Of a stretch of DNA of 64,000 nt, positions 19,678 through 30,300 are shown in pieces. Source of the DNA: Alphaproteobacteria bacterium (lineage in GTDB: Bacteria > Pseudomonadota > Alphaproteobacteria > Rickettsiales > JABSSG01); the NCBI GenBank assembly GCA_030426905.1, contig JAUHXQ010000004.1, positions 1 to 64,000 on the forward strand, read 5' to 3'. Position 1 is the first letter of the stretch. Each line of letters begins with the position of its first letter. The notes beneath the pieces were generated by a model that worked only from the letters and a program-made list of their open reading frames with translations, was not told the origin of the DNA and ran no database searches. Both the position numbers and the translations under genes were made by a program.

Positions 19678-20655
19678 ATGAGTAAAGATTTAGTCCAGGA
19701 AAATATGAATTCACGAGATATTAGACATAATTGGACTTTAGAGGAGGTGTTAGGTTTATATAATATTCCTTTCAATGATCTTATTTTTAAATCACATTCC
19801 ATGCTACGCAAGTATCAGGATCCAAATTCAATAAAATTGTCAACATTGTGTAATATTAAACAAGCTGGATGTCCAGAAGACTGTAAATTTTGTAATCAAT
19901 CCGCTCATTATAATAAACAAATTGAAAAAAAAGCTTTTATTGGAGTTGAAAATACTGTTAAAGCTGCAAAACAAGCAAAAGCTAAGGGAGCAACTCGTTT
20001 TTGTATGGTTGCAGCGTGGCGAGGAGTGCATGATAAGTATATGCCAGAACTTATTGAATCAGTAAAGGCTGTGAAAGCTTTAGGAATGGAAACATGCTTG
20101 AGTGCAGGTTTTTTAAAAGAACATCACGCTAAGCAGTTAAAAGAGGCAGGGCTTGAATACTATAATCATAATATTGAGACTTCTGAAGATTTTTATTCGC
20201 AAATTTGTACTACACATAAATTTTCAGATAGATTAGCTACAGTTAGATACGTTACAGAGGCAGGTATTGAAAATTGCGTGGGTGGCATCATAGGTATGGG
20301 CGAAACTATTGAAGATAGGCTGAAGATGCTGATAATACTTGCTAATTTACCAAAACATCCTAAGAGTGTACCGTTAAATAGAATAGTACGTCTTCCTAAT
20401 ACACCTGCTAAGGATATGGAGGGAAGCGATGATATTGACTTTGTTAGGATTGTTGCAGTAGCTCGTATAATGATGCCAAAGTCTTTTATTCGATTTTCTG
20501 CAGGGCGCAGACAGACTTCTCAGTCAGTGCAAGTTCTTTGCTACTTTGCTGGCATTAATTCAATACATTTTGGCGAGGATCTTTTGACTAGTCCTAATCA
20601 ATTGCCCGAAAAAGATGCAGAGCTCTTTAAAAAATTAGGTGCTACTACTTGTTAG
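19678..20655 (+). CDS. bioB: Biotin synthase
   Basis: Radical SAM enzyme inserting sulfur into dethiobiotin. The 4Fe-4S ligands are in AGCPEDCKFCNQS near residues 64-76 (CxxxCxxC). Other family motifs are RFCMVAAWRG, YNHNIETSEDFY, GIIGMGE and FSAGRRQTSQ with the Arg ligand of the 2Fe-2S cluster. The 325 residues are standard. It faces away from bioF across a 35-bp gap. The ribosome site is weak (AAGAG about a dozen bases upstream). Confidence 0.96.
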   Translation: MSKDLVQENMNSRDIRHNWTLEEVLGLYNIPFNDLIFKSHSMLRKYQDPNSIKLSTLCNIKQAGCPEDCKFCNQSAHYNKQIEKKAFIGVENTVKAAKQAKAKGATRFCMVAAWRGVHDKYMPELIESVKAVKALGMETCLSAGFLKEHHAKQLKEAGLEYYNHNIETSEDFYSQICTTHKFSDRLATVRYVTEAGIENCVGGIIGMGETIEDRLKMLIILANLPKHPKSVPLNRIVRLPNTPAKDMEGSDDIDFVRIVAVARIMMPKSFIRFSAGRRQTSQSVQVLCYFAGINSIHFGEDLLTSPNQLPEKDAELFKKLGATTC

Positions 20656-20685
20656 TACTAATAAACTAAAGTTATATAAATTGAA

Positions 20686-21183
20686 TTAATGCTTATTACG
20701 AAAATTATCTAATGCTACTACGTTACTTGTTGTGTCTTTGTTAGTTGTAGTTTTAGTTGGGCTTTTTATATTTTCATTTTTTTCTTTTGCATTAATATTA
20801 TCTTGTTTTGCTTCTAGTGTATAATGTGTAAATTGTAGCCCAAAGTTAACACTAGGATCTACGAATGAGGTCATAGCAATATAAGGTACGGTAATATTTT
20901 CTTTTTGATTATCAAAAGTAAGTACGACATGAAACTTATCTGATTCAACAACTAAATTCTCAAACTGATATTGCAGTACTATAGTCATTTCTTTTGGGTA
21001 TTGCTTTTTTAAAGTATTAGAGATAGCAACATCTGGGTGATTGGTTAAAAAGGAAATATAAAAATGATGATTACCGGGTAAAGTATCATTTTGTATCAGA
21101 TTTAGAGCTTTACTAACAAGAACTCGCATAGCTTCGTCAATGAGCTGTTGATAGTCAATTTTATTATATATATCACAAAGCAT
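20686..21183 (-). CDS. sspB: SspB-type ClpXP adaptor (alphaproteobacterial SspB)
   Basis: SspB-family proteins tether ssrA-tagged peptides to ClpX and speed their degradation. The segment about 40-135 reads HHFYISFLTNHPDVAIS, a Met/Leu-rich strand, VTLTFD-like VVLTFDNQKENITVPY and AMTSFVDPSVNFGLQF, which match the alphaproteobacterial SspB group (formerly DUF1321). A low-complexity Lys/Asn/Thr linker leads to a short conserved-looking tail, as in other SspB proteins where the tail docks on ClpX. The gene begins about 28 bases after the 3' end of the tmRNA gene on the same strand, which supports the functional link. The 165 residues fit the family. Confidence 0.88.
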   Translation of the reverse strand: MLCDIYNKIDYQQLIDEAMRVLVSKALNLIQNDTLPGNHHFYISFLTNHPDVAISNTLKKQYPKEMTIVLQYQFENLVVESDKFHVVLTFDNQKENITVPYIAMTSFVDPSVNFGLQFTHYTLEAKQDNINAKEKNENIKSPTKTTTNKDTTSNVVALDNFRNKH

Positions 21184-21207
21184 TATGTTACTAACGTAAA
21201 TTTTATA

Positions 21208-21480
21208 TTATGGCAGGCTTCTGTTGCCCGGTGCCTGCCAGACCGCGTACTAACGACTACAATTACGCAGCCATTGCTAGTACAGGTTTTCTATTTTCGT
21301 TTGCATTTATTGCAAATGACCCTTAATCAACTTAATGATCAGCGGTATCATACTGGACAAAAATTACTTCTTTACCATGCACGTCGATCCTATTTCGTCC
21401 CCTTTGGCTTGTTATTGGTGGAGACGCCGGGTACCGCCCCCGGGTCCGCTACACTTATTTCAAGTAACATTTTATTGTCG
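21208..21480 (-). ncRNA. ssrA: Two-piece (circularly permuted) tmRNA
   Basis: On the minus strand the acceptor piece comes first. It ends at the CCA at 21418-21416, preceded by the 3' acceptor strand GUCUCC-A. A 13-base spacer (21415-21403) follows, and then the coding piece starts GGGGACGAAATAGG at 21402. GGGGAC pairs with GUCUCC, and AAGTAATTTTTGTC in the coding piece pairs with GACAATAAAATGTTACTT at the 5' end of the acceptor piece (helix 2). The tag frame runs 21304 to 21263 and encodes ANENRKPVLAMAA then TAA. A GCA nine bases earlier in frame makes the exact resume codon slightly uncertain. A terminal stem GGCAGGC/GCCTGCC closes the coding piece near 21212. This permuted form is characteristic of alphaproteobacteria. 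End coordinates are approximate. Confidence 0.95.
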
Positions 21481-21503
21481 TAGTCTTATAAAAAGACAAG
21501 CAT

Positions 21504-21532
21504 ATTATATCATAATTACTAGAATCTTTGAA
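21504..21532 (-). promoter_or_regulatory. Probable tmRNA promoter with extended -10
   Basis: On the minus strand TGATATAAT gives a perfect -10 (21509-21504) preceded by the extended-10 TG. A weak TTCAAA at 21532-21527 stands 17 bases upstream as -35. Initiation would fall about 15-20 bases before the acceptor piece. Confidence 0.6.
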
Positions 21533-21615
21533 GTACTTTAAAAATAAGTCTTTATGAGCCAAAAATTTCTTTCTAAATAAAATATAGCTCGTTTGCATAT
21601 TATAAGAAAAGCTTA

Positions 21616-21645
21616 TTGACATATCCTGTTGTTGCTGTATATAAT
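21616..21645 (+). promoter_or_regulatory. Consensus sigma-70-type promoter for rpsD
   Basis: TTGACA at 21616-21621 and TATAAT at 21640-21645, both perfect consensus, are separated by 18 bases. The -10 is 38 bases before the rpsD start codon. It faces away from the tmRNA promoter. Confidence 0.8.
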
Positions 21646-21683
21646 CACGGTCCTTAAGGATAAATCAAAATTAGCAGGTTTGT

Positions 21684-22298
21684 GTGACAAAAATAGTAAA
21701 AGCTAAATATAAAATTTCTAGAAGAATAGGAGAAAGCTTATGGGGTAGTGCTAAAGACCCTGTACACAAAAAGAATTATCCTCCAGGACAACATAGCGCT
21801 CTTGCTCAGAAGCGTAGCACTGTGCATGGAACACAATTGCAAGCTAAGCAAAAAATTAAAAAATATTATAATATTGTTGAAAAGCAATTTAAGAGTACTT
21901 ATTTAAGGGCTCATAAGCAAAAAGGTAATACAGCTGAAAATTTAATAGGGTTACTAGAGCGCAGACTTGATGCTATAGTATATAGGCTCAATATAGCACC
22001 AACAATTTTTGCCGCAAAGCAGTTAGTTAGTCATAAACATATACTGGTAAATGGCAAAGTCGTTAATGTATCTAGCTACTTAGTTAAATTAAATGACGTA
22101 ATTGAGTTGAAAGAATCATCTAAACAACTTCCTCTTTGCATTGAGTCTATACAGAAAATGGATCGTGCTGTGCCAACGTACTTAACTTTTGATCAGAAAG
22201 AAATGAAAGGAACCTTTGTTAATGTACCTGTATTAGCTGATGTGCCATATCCTATTAATATGGAACCTAATTTGGTGGTTGAGTTTTATTCAAAATAG
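21684..22298 (+). CDS. rpsD: 30S ribosomal protein S4, GTG start
   Basis: Primary 16S rRNA-binding protein that nucleates assembly of the 30S body and represses translation in some bacteria. The N-terminal region has YKISRRIGESLWGS and the typical RRSTVHG-like KRSTVHGTQL stretch. The S4 RNA-binding domain (about 90-155) reads ERRLDAIVYRLNIAPTIFAAKQLVSHKHILVNGKVVNV. The 204 residues match bacterial S4. Translation appears to begin at GTG 21684. It is monocistronic as is usual in alphaproteobacteria, with its own consensus promoter and a terminator hairpin. Confidence 0.97.
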   Translation: MTKIVKAKYKISRRIGESLWGSAKDPVHKKNYPPGQHSALAQKRSTVHGTQLQAKQKIKKYYNIVEKQFKSTYLRAHKQKGNTAENLIGLLERRLDAIVYRLNIAPTIFAAKQLVSHKHILVNGKVVNVSSYLVKLNDVIELKESSKQLPLCIESIQKMDRAVPTYLTFDQKEMKGTFVNVPVLADVPYPINMEPNLVVEFYSK

Positions 22299-22328
22299 AA
22301 ATAAAGCTGAAATTATATTTCTTAACCT

Positions 22329-22355
22329 GTAGCAAGATGCTACTTTAGTCTTTTT
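22329..22355 (+). terminator. Intrinsic terminator after rpsD
   Basis: A six-base stem GTAGCA/TGCTAC with a three-base loop is followed by TTTAGTCTTTTT. It lies about 30 bases after the rpsD stop and just before the next start codon. Confidence 0.65.
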
Positions 22356-22368
22356 CATGTTTTAGTCT

Positions 22369-22938
22369 ATGAAAGAAACTATCAGAGAAAAGTTTAAGAT
22401 TCTTAGAAGAAATATAAATAAAAAAGACTGCCTCTACCATTCTGAAATAATAATACAAAAATTATCTTTTTTTCTACTTGCGCAAAATTTTCCAGTTATA
22501 TTGGGAGCTTATTGGCCTTTGAAGGATGAGATTAATATTATTCCGCTACTGCGTTTTCTTAATAAAAGATCGATTACTTGCTCGTTACCTGTGATTTTAA
22601 ATGATTTTGATATGCAGTTTCAAATTTGGACAGAAGTAACAAAATTATCATTGAATCATTACAGTATTTTTGAACCAGTAAATACAAAAGTTGTAAAGCC
22701 AAATATTGTCATTATTCCATCTATTGTGTGTGATCTACAAGGCAATCGTCTTGGCTATGGAAAAGGATATTATGATAAATATTTAGGTGTTTCTAATCCT
22801 GCTAATCTTTTAAAGATAGGAGTATGTTATGAAATGCAAATATATGAAGGTGTACTGCCTAACGAAAAACATGATCAAAAACTGGATATTATTTTTACCG
22901 AAAAACGTCAAATAAAAATTTCAGAGAGTACGGTCTAA
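22369..22938 (+). CDS. 5-formyltetrahydrofolate cyclo-ligase
   Basis: Converts 5-formyl-THF to 5,10-methenyl-THF with ATP, recovering an inactive folate. The basic N-terminus KETIREKFKILRRNINK, the mid-domain AYWPLKDEINIIPLL, and the ATP/metal motif RLGYGKGYYDKYL near residue 128 identify the family. The 189 residues are typical. It follows rpsD after a terminator-like hairpin and is convergent with pncA. Confidence 0.93.
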   Translation: MKETIREKFKILRRNINKKDCLYHSEIIIQKLSFFLLAQNFPVILGAYWPLKDEINIIPLLRFLNKRSITCSLPVILNDFDMQFQIWTEVTKLSLNHYSIFEPVNTKVVKPNIVIIPSIVCDLQGNRLGYGKGYYDKYLGVSNPANLLKIGVCYEMQIYEGVLPNEKHDQKLDIIFTEKRQIKISESTV

Positions 22939-22958
22939 AATAATATTTACTTCTCAAT

Positions 22959-23579
22959 TCATGTCCTGAGCTCATCTGAATTTACTATAATTGTTGCACC
23001 AGCATTTTTCATTTCTATCACTGCTTTTTCTACATCTCCTGGAATTATGTCTATACCACGGCAAGCAGATGTTAATAAATTTACTTTATACCCAAGATTT
23101 AAAGCATCCAAGACGGTGTGTTTTACACAGTAGTTGGTTGCTAATCCAACGATGTCTAAATTTTTAATACATTTGCTTTGTAAATATTCATGAAGTCCTG
23201 TAGATATCGTGTTGTTGTTATCAAAAAATCCAGAATAGCTGCTTATTTCTGAATTTGTACCTTTATATATAATTTTATTGATTAAATCTGCTTTTAGCTC
23301 ATTAGTAATTTCGCTACCATAGGTATTTTGTATACAGTGATCAGGCCATAAAACTTGCTCTATGTCATTTAGTATAATTACATCACCCGGATTACATCCT
23401 TTGTGTTGAGATGCAAAGCTCTTGTGATTTGAGGGATGAAAATCACGAGTTGCAATTATTATATCATAGCTTTTTATGATTTTATTGATTTCTGGTATTA
23501 TTTCATTGGCGTTAGGAATAGCCAAATTTCCTCCTGGTAGGAAATCATATTGCGCATCTATGATTAATAATGTTTTCAT
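22959..23579 (-). CDS. pncA: Nicotinamidase
   Basis: Isochorismatase-fold hydrolase converting nicotinamide to nicotinate for NAD salvage. The catalytic triad is visible: Asp8 in LLIIDAQYDF, Lys in YKGTNSEISSYSGF, and Cys in GLATNYCVKHTVLDA. The metal-site residues appear in ATRDFHPSNHKSF, and WPDHCIQNT is the usual oxyanion segment. The 206 residues fit bacterial PncA. It is 21 bp downstream of mreC on the same strand. Confidence 0.95.
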   Translation of the reverse strand: MKTLLIIDAQYDFLPGGNLAIPNANEIIPEINKIIKSYDIIIATRDFHPSNHKSFASQHKGCNPGDVIILNDIEQVLWPDHCIQNTYGSEITNELKADLINKIIYKGTNSEISSYSGFFDNNNTISTGLHEYLQSKCIKNLDIVGLATNYCVKHTVLDALNLGYKVNLLTSACRGIDIIPGDVEKAVIEMKNAGATIIVNSDELRT

Positions 23580-23600
23580 CTTTATATTTGTTTTTTGTTA

Positions 23601-24446
23601 TTAATTCTCAATGATAGAAACTATACTATTATAATCATTTATATCTGTAGCAGGGGTAACCTCTATTAAATCTGTTCCTACCTTAGTTACTTTACCTACA
23701 ATGATATCTAGCGGGAAAAAATCTCCATCTCCAGAAGTTAGCACTAATTCTCCAAGCTGCGGCTGAGTTTCTCCATGAATGATAGTAAGAAGTAATTTAC
23801 CATTACAGTCTCCTCCAAGAATAGCTTTTGCTTTAGTTTGAGAAAAAATAACAGGTATTTCTGATGTTGGACTACTTATCAATAATACTTCTGCAGAGCC
23901 ATAGTTAACTGATACTATACGTCCAATTAATCCTTTTTCATTTATAATTATATGGCCTTCTTTTATTCCCTCTTCATATCCTATTGATAATTTAGCTAAC
24001 TTGGTATAATCGTCAAAAGACTGCATGATGATCTTGGTAGATTTAATAAATTTACCTTGAGTAAATGAAAATTTATTTATTTTTCTTAAATTTTCATTTT
24101 CTACGACAAGAGCTGTATAGTGGTTAAGTTTATTGACTAGTATTTCATTTTCTTCTTTTAACTTATTATATTTTTCTCTTAGAGATATATAATCCTTGAT
24201 ATTTTGGGCTTTTTTATGAATTTTATAGTTAATTTTATTGCTTTGATTATAAAAATATAATGAAAATTTATTATAAATATTAGCAATGTTCTGGGGTAAT
24301 ATGATATAAGGGGTACCATAAAAAATTATGATTGCTAAAATGATGAAAGAGATAATTTTGATATTATTATAAATTTTCTTCCACGGACTTTTTAGCTTAA
24401 GTTTGGCAGAAATTTTATATCGTAGAGGATCATTTGAAAGAGGCAT
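23601..24446 (-). CDS. mreC: Rod shape-determining protein MreC
   Basis: Bitopic inner-membrane scaffold linking cytoplasmic MreB filaments to the periplasmic peptidoglycan elongation machinery. A short cytoplasmic N-terminus is followed by one membrane helix (about 28-50), a coiled coil (about 70-120, with KYNKLKEENEILVNKLNHY) and the beta-barrel domain. That domain has the family signatures GLIGRIVSVNYGSAEVLLI and GDCNGKLLL. The 281 residues are normal. It starts 21 bp after mreB. Confidence 0.94.
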   Translation of the reverse strand: MPLSNDPLRYKISAKLKLKSPWKKIYNNIKIISFIILAIIIFYGTPYIILPQNIANIYNKFSLYFYNQSNKINYKIHKKAQNIKDYISLREKYNKLKEENEILVNKLNHYTALVVENENLRKINKFSFTQGKFIKSTKIIMQSFDDYTKLAKLSIGYEEGIKEGHIIINEKGLIGRIVSVNYGSAEVLLISSPTSEIPVIFSQTKAKAILGGDCNGKLLLTIIHGETQPQLGELVLTSGDGDFFPLDIIVGKVTKVGTDLIEVTPATDINDYNSIVSIIEN

Positions 24447-24467
24447 AAGGCATAAATTTTATATAAA

Positions 24468-25505
<1,038 letters not shown>

Positions 25506-25580
25506 TTATAAAATGTAAAATTTACTTTATTGAATTTAAGGTTTATTATAGCTCAAATACTATTCTATATAAATAGGTTT

Positions 25581-25811
25581 ATGAAATATTTTCTAATTTT
25601 TTGTTTTTTATGGTGGATATTGTTTTTTATGATTTTACCTATAGGTATTACAACAGAAACAAATTTACAAAAGGGGTTTGCTGAAGGTGTTCCAGTAAAG
25701 CCAAGAATCGTACTAAAATTCATTGCTACTACCTTGATATCACTATCATTTATTTTACTTCTGCTTTATGCTGTAAGCTTAGGTTACATTGATAAAAATA
25801 TATTTAAATAA
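25581..25811 (+). CDS. DUF1467-type small membrane protein
   Basis: A 76-residue protein with two hydrophobic helices (about 2-22 and 54-72). The connecting loop IGITTETNLQKGFAEGVPVKPRI resembles the DUF1467 pattern (W/LPxG-x-x-T, then a Pro/Gly-rich loop) widespread in alphaproteobacteria and of unknown function. The ATG at 25581 is preferred. A TTG at 25530 would add 17 residues without family support. Its stop lies one base before the gltX start. Confidence 0.75.
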   Translation: MKYFLIFCFLWWILFFMILPIGITTETNLQKGFAEGVPVKPRIVLKFIATTLISLSFILLLLYAVSLGYIDKNIFK

Positions 25812-25812
25812 G

Positions 25813-27207
25813 ATGAAAGTAATAACAAGATTTGCTCCGTCTCCTACAGGTGATCTTCATATAGGTAGCGCTAGGACTGCGTTATTTAATTTTCTTTATG
25901 CTAAACACTATGGCGGAAAGTTTTTTTTGCGCGTGGAGGATACAGATAAAAAAAGATCAACTACAGAGGCTACGCAAGGGATTTTACAAGGCTTGAAATG
26001 GTTAAATATAAATTATGATGGTGATATAATATTTCAAAGTAATAATATAAGACGTCATCAAGAGATAGCAGAGAAACTAGTAGAGATTGGAAGAGCTTAT
26101 TATTGTCTAACACCTTTAGTAGAGGTACAAGCAAAAAGGGAAGAGGCTCAGCAGAAAAAACAATCTTATATTTTTAAAAGTGAATGGAGAGATCGTAAAT
26201 TAACTAAGAGAGATATACCTGCTGGAGCAAATGCTGTAATTAGACTTAGGGCTCCTCAAGACGGAACTACAACAATAGATGATTTAGTGCAAGGTAAGGT
26301 CACGGTTCACAATGATCATTTAGACGATATGATTTTACTCAGGTCTGATGGTAGTCCAACGTACATGTTGGCAGTAGTTGTAGATGACAATGATATGGGA
26401 GTCACTCATATTATTAGAGGAGACGACCATCTTAACAATGCATTCAGACAACTTCACATTTATCAAGCATTGGAATGGCAAATTCCTCAATATGCGCATA
26501 TACCTCTTATTCATGCTGAAGATGGGACAAAGCTATCAAAAAGACATGGAGCAATGGGAGTAAAAGAGTATGAAAAAAAGGGGTACTTGCCTGAAGCATT
26601 AAATAATTATTTATTAAGGCTTGGTTGGAGTCATGGAAATGACGAAATTATTTCTATTAATGATGCAATAAAGTGGTTTGACGTTAAAGATGTGAATAAA
26701 GCAGCTGCAAGAATGGATTATAATAAAATGCTTCATCTTAATGGACATTATTTGCAGCATACGGATAATCAATATTTAATCAATTATATGGAGTCTTTTT
26801 TAGAAAAAAAGTTAACTGATGAAAAGAAGCAAATTCTTAATAAAGGACTAAATGGTTTAAAATCAAGAGCCAAAACAATTGTTGAACTTGTAAAATATGC
26901 AGAATTTTATCTATACGACGAACCTATTGATATTACTGATGAAGCGAAGGATATCATAAAAGGTTCTGATAAAGCACTGTTTCGAAAATTACAATCTATA
27001 TTAAAAAGTATAGATAGTTGGACAGAAAGCGAAATAAAAAATGTATTAAAGAAATTCCTTAAAGACCATGATATCAAATTAGGAGAAATAGGTCCAGTTC
27101 TTAGGGCTGCATTAACTGGGAATATCAACGCTCCTAGTATTTTTGAGGTTATGTATGCTCTTGGTAAAGCTAAAGCTGTATTGAGGATACAGCAATCTTT
27201 TGCATGA
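25813..27207 (+). CDS. gltX: Glutamyl-tRNA synthetase
   Basis: Class I synthetase attaching glutamate to tRNA-Glu, and in many alphaproteobacteria also mischarging tRNA-Gln for amidation by GatCAB. The HIGH motif is PSPTGDLHIGSARTALF and the KMSKS-type loop is DGTKLSKRHGAMG near residue 240. ILRGDDHLNN-like HIIRGDDHLNNAFRQ is also present. The start at 25813 (MKVITRFAPSPTG) is the family norm. An upstream frame extension to 25789 would overlap the previous gene. Alphaproteobacteria commonly carry two gltX copies; this window shows one. Confidence 0.96.
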   Translation: MKVITRFAPSPTGDLHIGSARTALFNFLYAKHYGGKFFLRVEDTDKKRSTTEATQGILQGLKWLNINYDGDIIFQSNNIRRHQEIAEKLVEIGRAYYCLTPLVEVQAKREEAQQKKQSYIFKSEWRDRKLTKRDIPAGANAVIRLRAPQDGTTTIDDLVQGKVTVHNDHLDDMILLRSDGSPTYMLAVVVDDNDMGVTHIIRGDDHLNNAFRQLHIYQALEWQIPQYAHIPLIHAEDGTKLSKRHGAMGVKEYEKKGYLPEALNNYLLRLGWSHGNDEIISINDAIKWFDVKDVNKAAARMDYNKMLHLNGHYLQHTDNQYLINYMESFLEKKLTDEKKQILNKGLNGLKSRAKTIVELVKYAEFYLYDEPIDITDEAKDIIKGSDKALFRKLQSILKSIDSWTESEIKNVLKKFLKDHDIKLGEIGPVLRAALTGNINAPSIFEVMYALGKAKAVLRIQQSFA

Positions 27208-27332
27208 AAGTTAATTTAATTAGCTCTGTATAGTAAAATTTTCTTATTATTTGTTTAATTTTTCTATTTTTTCTGTTGCTCTTAAGCTACATGGTCTGCT
27301 GATATATGAAAAAAACTATTGCGTTAACTTAT

Positions 27333-27363
27333 TGTTAATAGAATGCCCCTAACGTTATTAACA
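27333..27363. promoter_or_regulatory. Inverted repeat upstream of the giant gene, possible operator
   Basis: TGTTAATA and TATTAACA form a perfect eight-base inverted repeat around a 15-base spacer, 36 bases before the giant gene ATG. AT-rich sequence makes such repeats fairly common, so a regulatory role is only suggested by position. Confidence 0.35.
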
Positions 27364-27399
27364 CTGGGAGGAATTTAACGTCAATAAAAGAGGGTTTTT

Positions 27400-30300
27400 A
27401 TGTCAACTGAAAAAAGCTGTAATAGTCAAGGCACATGTGGTATTCGCTGCGAAAAAGATAGTGAATGTGATGATAATAATACATGTACAGAGGATACTTG
27501 TACACCACATGGCTGTAGGTATACTGCATCTCCTAAGGGGAAAGTATGTCGCGAACCTAATGGGCTTTGCGATGAAGCTGAGGTTTGTAGCGGTAATGGT
27601 GTTCCATGTCCTGAAGATAAATTAAAAAATGCCGGGGAAGTATGTAGAGCGGGATCTGGTGATATGTGTGATCCTGCAGAGAAATGTGATGGTGTATCCA
27701 TTGATTGTCCTGAAGATATATTTGCTGCTGCTGGGGAGGTATGTAGGGAAGGTTCTGGTGATATATGTAATCCTGAAGAAAAATGCTTAGGTAAGCCTGG
27801 TGTAGCTTGTCCTAAAGACAATTTTCTAGTAAATGGTACTCCTTGTAATGATGAAAATCCTTGTACAATTGACGATGCATGTAAAAACAAGGTTTGTAAA
27901 CCTGGGCAACCTAGGGATTGCTCATCTTTAAGCGACCAATGTAATGTTGGTATTTGTGATATTGCAGATGGATCTTGTAAAAAGGATCCTAAAGCAACAG
28001 GTACTGTATGTGATGATGAAAATCTTTGTACAGACAATGACAAGTGCATAAGTGGTTCTTGTGAAGGTGTATCTAAAAACTGCGATGACGGTAATGTATG
28101 TACTGTAAATACTTGTGATAGTGAAAAAGGTTGTATTACAACACCAATCTCTAATTGCTGCGAAGAAGATTCTAAGTGTAAGGATAATAATCCATGCACT
28201 GTTGATAAGTGTGATGTTGCTACTGGTATATGTAGTAATGATGGTACGGGGGTTACTGAGGCTTGTGATGATAATAATGCATGTACAATAAATGATACTT
28301 GCAAAGGAGATAGCAATGGTACTTGCTTAGGTAATGTTAGATCCTGCGATGATGGTAATATTTGTACTGTTGATGGATGTAATCCAATGTTAGGTTGCGT
28401 TTATACAGCTCTTGGGTCTGGAGTTGTGTGTCGTCCTGCGGCAGGCGAATGTGATCGTGTAGAATATTGTGACTCAGGTAGATGTCCAGGTGATAAATTT
28501 AAATTTGAAGGTGAAATTTGTAGAAAAGGGTCCAATGACATGTGTGACCCTGATGAAGTTTGTAGTGGAGTTTCTGTTAATTGTCCTGAAGATGAGGTTA
28601 CTGATAAAGGTACTGTGTGCAGAGAATCTCAAGGTGATTGTGATCGTGTAGAAAGATGTTCTGGTATAGCTGGAGATCCTTGTCCTTCTGATGCAAAAAG
28701 ATCAAAAAATGCTGTATGTAGACCAGCTGATAATATATGTGATATTGCTGAAAAATGTGATGGTACTACAAACGATTGCCCACCAAATGGATTCAAGGCG
28801 CAGGGCGCATCTTGTGCTGACTCAACAGTTTGTAATGGTACAGAAATGTGTGATGGAGCAGGTAATTGTCAGCCAGGTACTCCACTTAATTGTAATGATG
28901 GTAATGTATGTACAACGGATAGTTGTAACTTTGAAGAAGGGTGTGAGCACGAAAACAATACTGCTCCATGTAATGATGGAGATCTTTGTACAATCAATGA
29001 TCAATGCGCAGGGGGAGTATGTCAACCAGGGCAAAACGTTGATTGTTCTGCAATTAATGATCAATGTAATACTGGCGTTTGTAATTCTTCTTCGGGTGTT
29101 TGTGAGGTTGAAGTTAAAGATGGTGTTTCTTGTGATGACGGAGATCCATGTACTGATGCTGATGCGTGTACAATCAATGGTGAATGTGTTGGTACACCTA
29201 AAGACTGCAATGATAATGTTTTTTGTACCGATGACTCTTGTGATTCTGCTACAGGCCAGTGTGTGAATACTCCTAACGATACTTATTGTAATGATAATTC
29301 TTTATGCTCTGACGATAAATGTGATGCACAAGAAGGTTGTATTTTGACTCCTATCGAAGGGTGTTGTGATGAAAATAGTGACTGTGCAACTAATAATGTT
29401 TGTTTGCAGAGCGCTTGTGAGATTGAAACGGGTAAATGTATTTCTGATGGAAGTCAAACTGGGGGATTGTCTTGCGATGATAATAACCCTTGTACCACTG
29501 ATGATAAATGCCTTGGTGATGTTGCAGGAACTTGTGCTGGGAAACCAGTAAGTTGTGATGATGATAATCCATGTACAAAGGACAGTTGTCATCCTGCTAT
29601 GGGTTGCGTCAATATGCAACAGCCAGGAACTATATGCCGTCCAGCAGCAGGCCTATGCGATGAAGCTGAGGTGTGCGGTAATGTCGGCGGGTGTCCCCCT
29701 GATGGCTTTAAGCCAAACACTGTTGTGTGTAGAACGGGGTCTATGGATATGTGTGACCCTGCTGAATCTTGTCCTGGTAACAGTGCTAATTGTCCAGAAG
29801 ACATCATTGCTGATGATTCAACTGTATGCAGACCTAAAGCGGGTCCTTGTGATAGGGTAGAGAAATGTACAGGTGAAGCAAAAGAGCCTTGTCCTGTAGA
29901 TACTAAAAGACCTAGCGGTGCTGTATGTAGGAAAGCTGAAGATGTTTGCGATGTTGCTGAAAAATGTGATGGCGTGAATGATGGTTGTCCTCCTAATGGA
30001 TTTGCCGCTATAGATACTCCATGCCCTGATTCAACAGTTTGTAATGGTGCAGAAGTTTGTGATGGGGATGGTAACTGTCAATCTGGCACTCCTCTAGATT
30101 GTAATGATAGTAATGTATGCACAACTGATTTATGTAATTCTGATAACGGATGTTTCTCAGTTAATAATACTGCTCCTTGCGATGATGGAGATCCATGTAC
30201 AATAGATGATACTTGTAGTGGAGGCGTTTGTCAGCCTGGGTCTCAGACTGTTGATTGTAGTGCTCTTACTGACCAGTGTAATGATGGTGTATGTATGCCT

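Noticed and set aside
21148..21541. Small plus-strand open frames upstream of rpsD
   Set aside because: They lie antisense to the tmRNA and carry no protein-family features.
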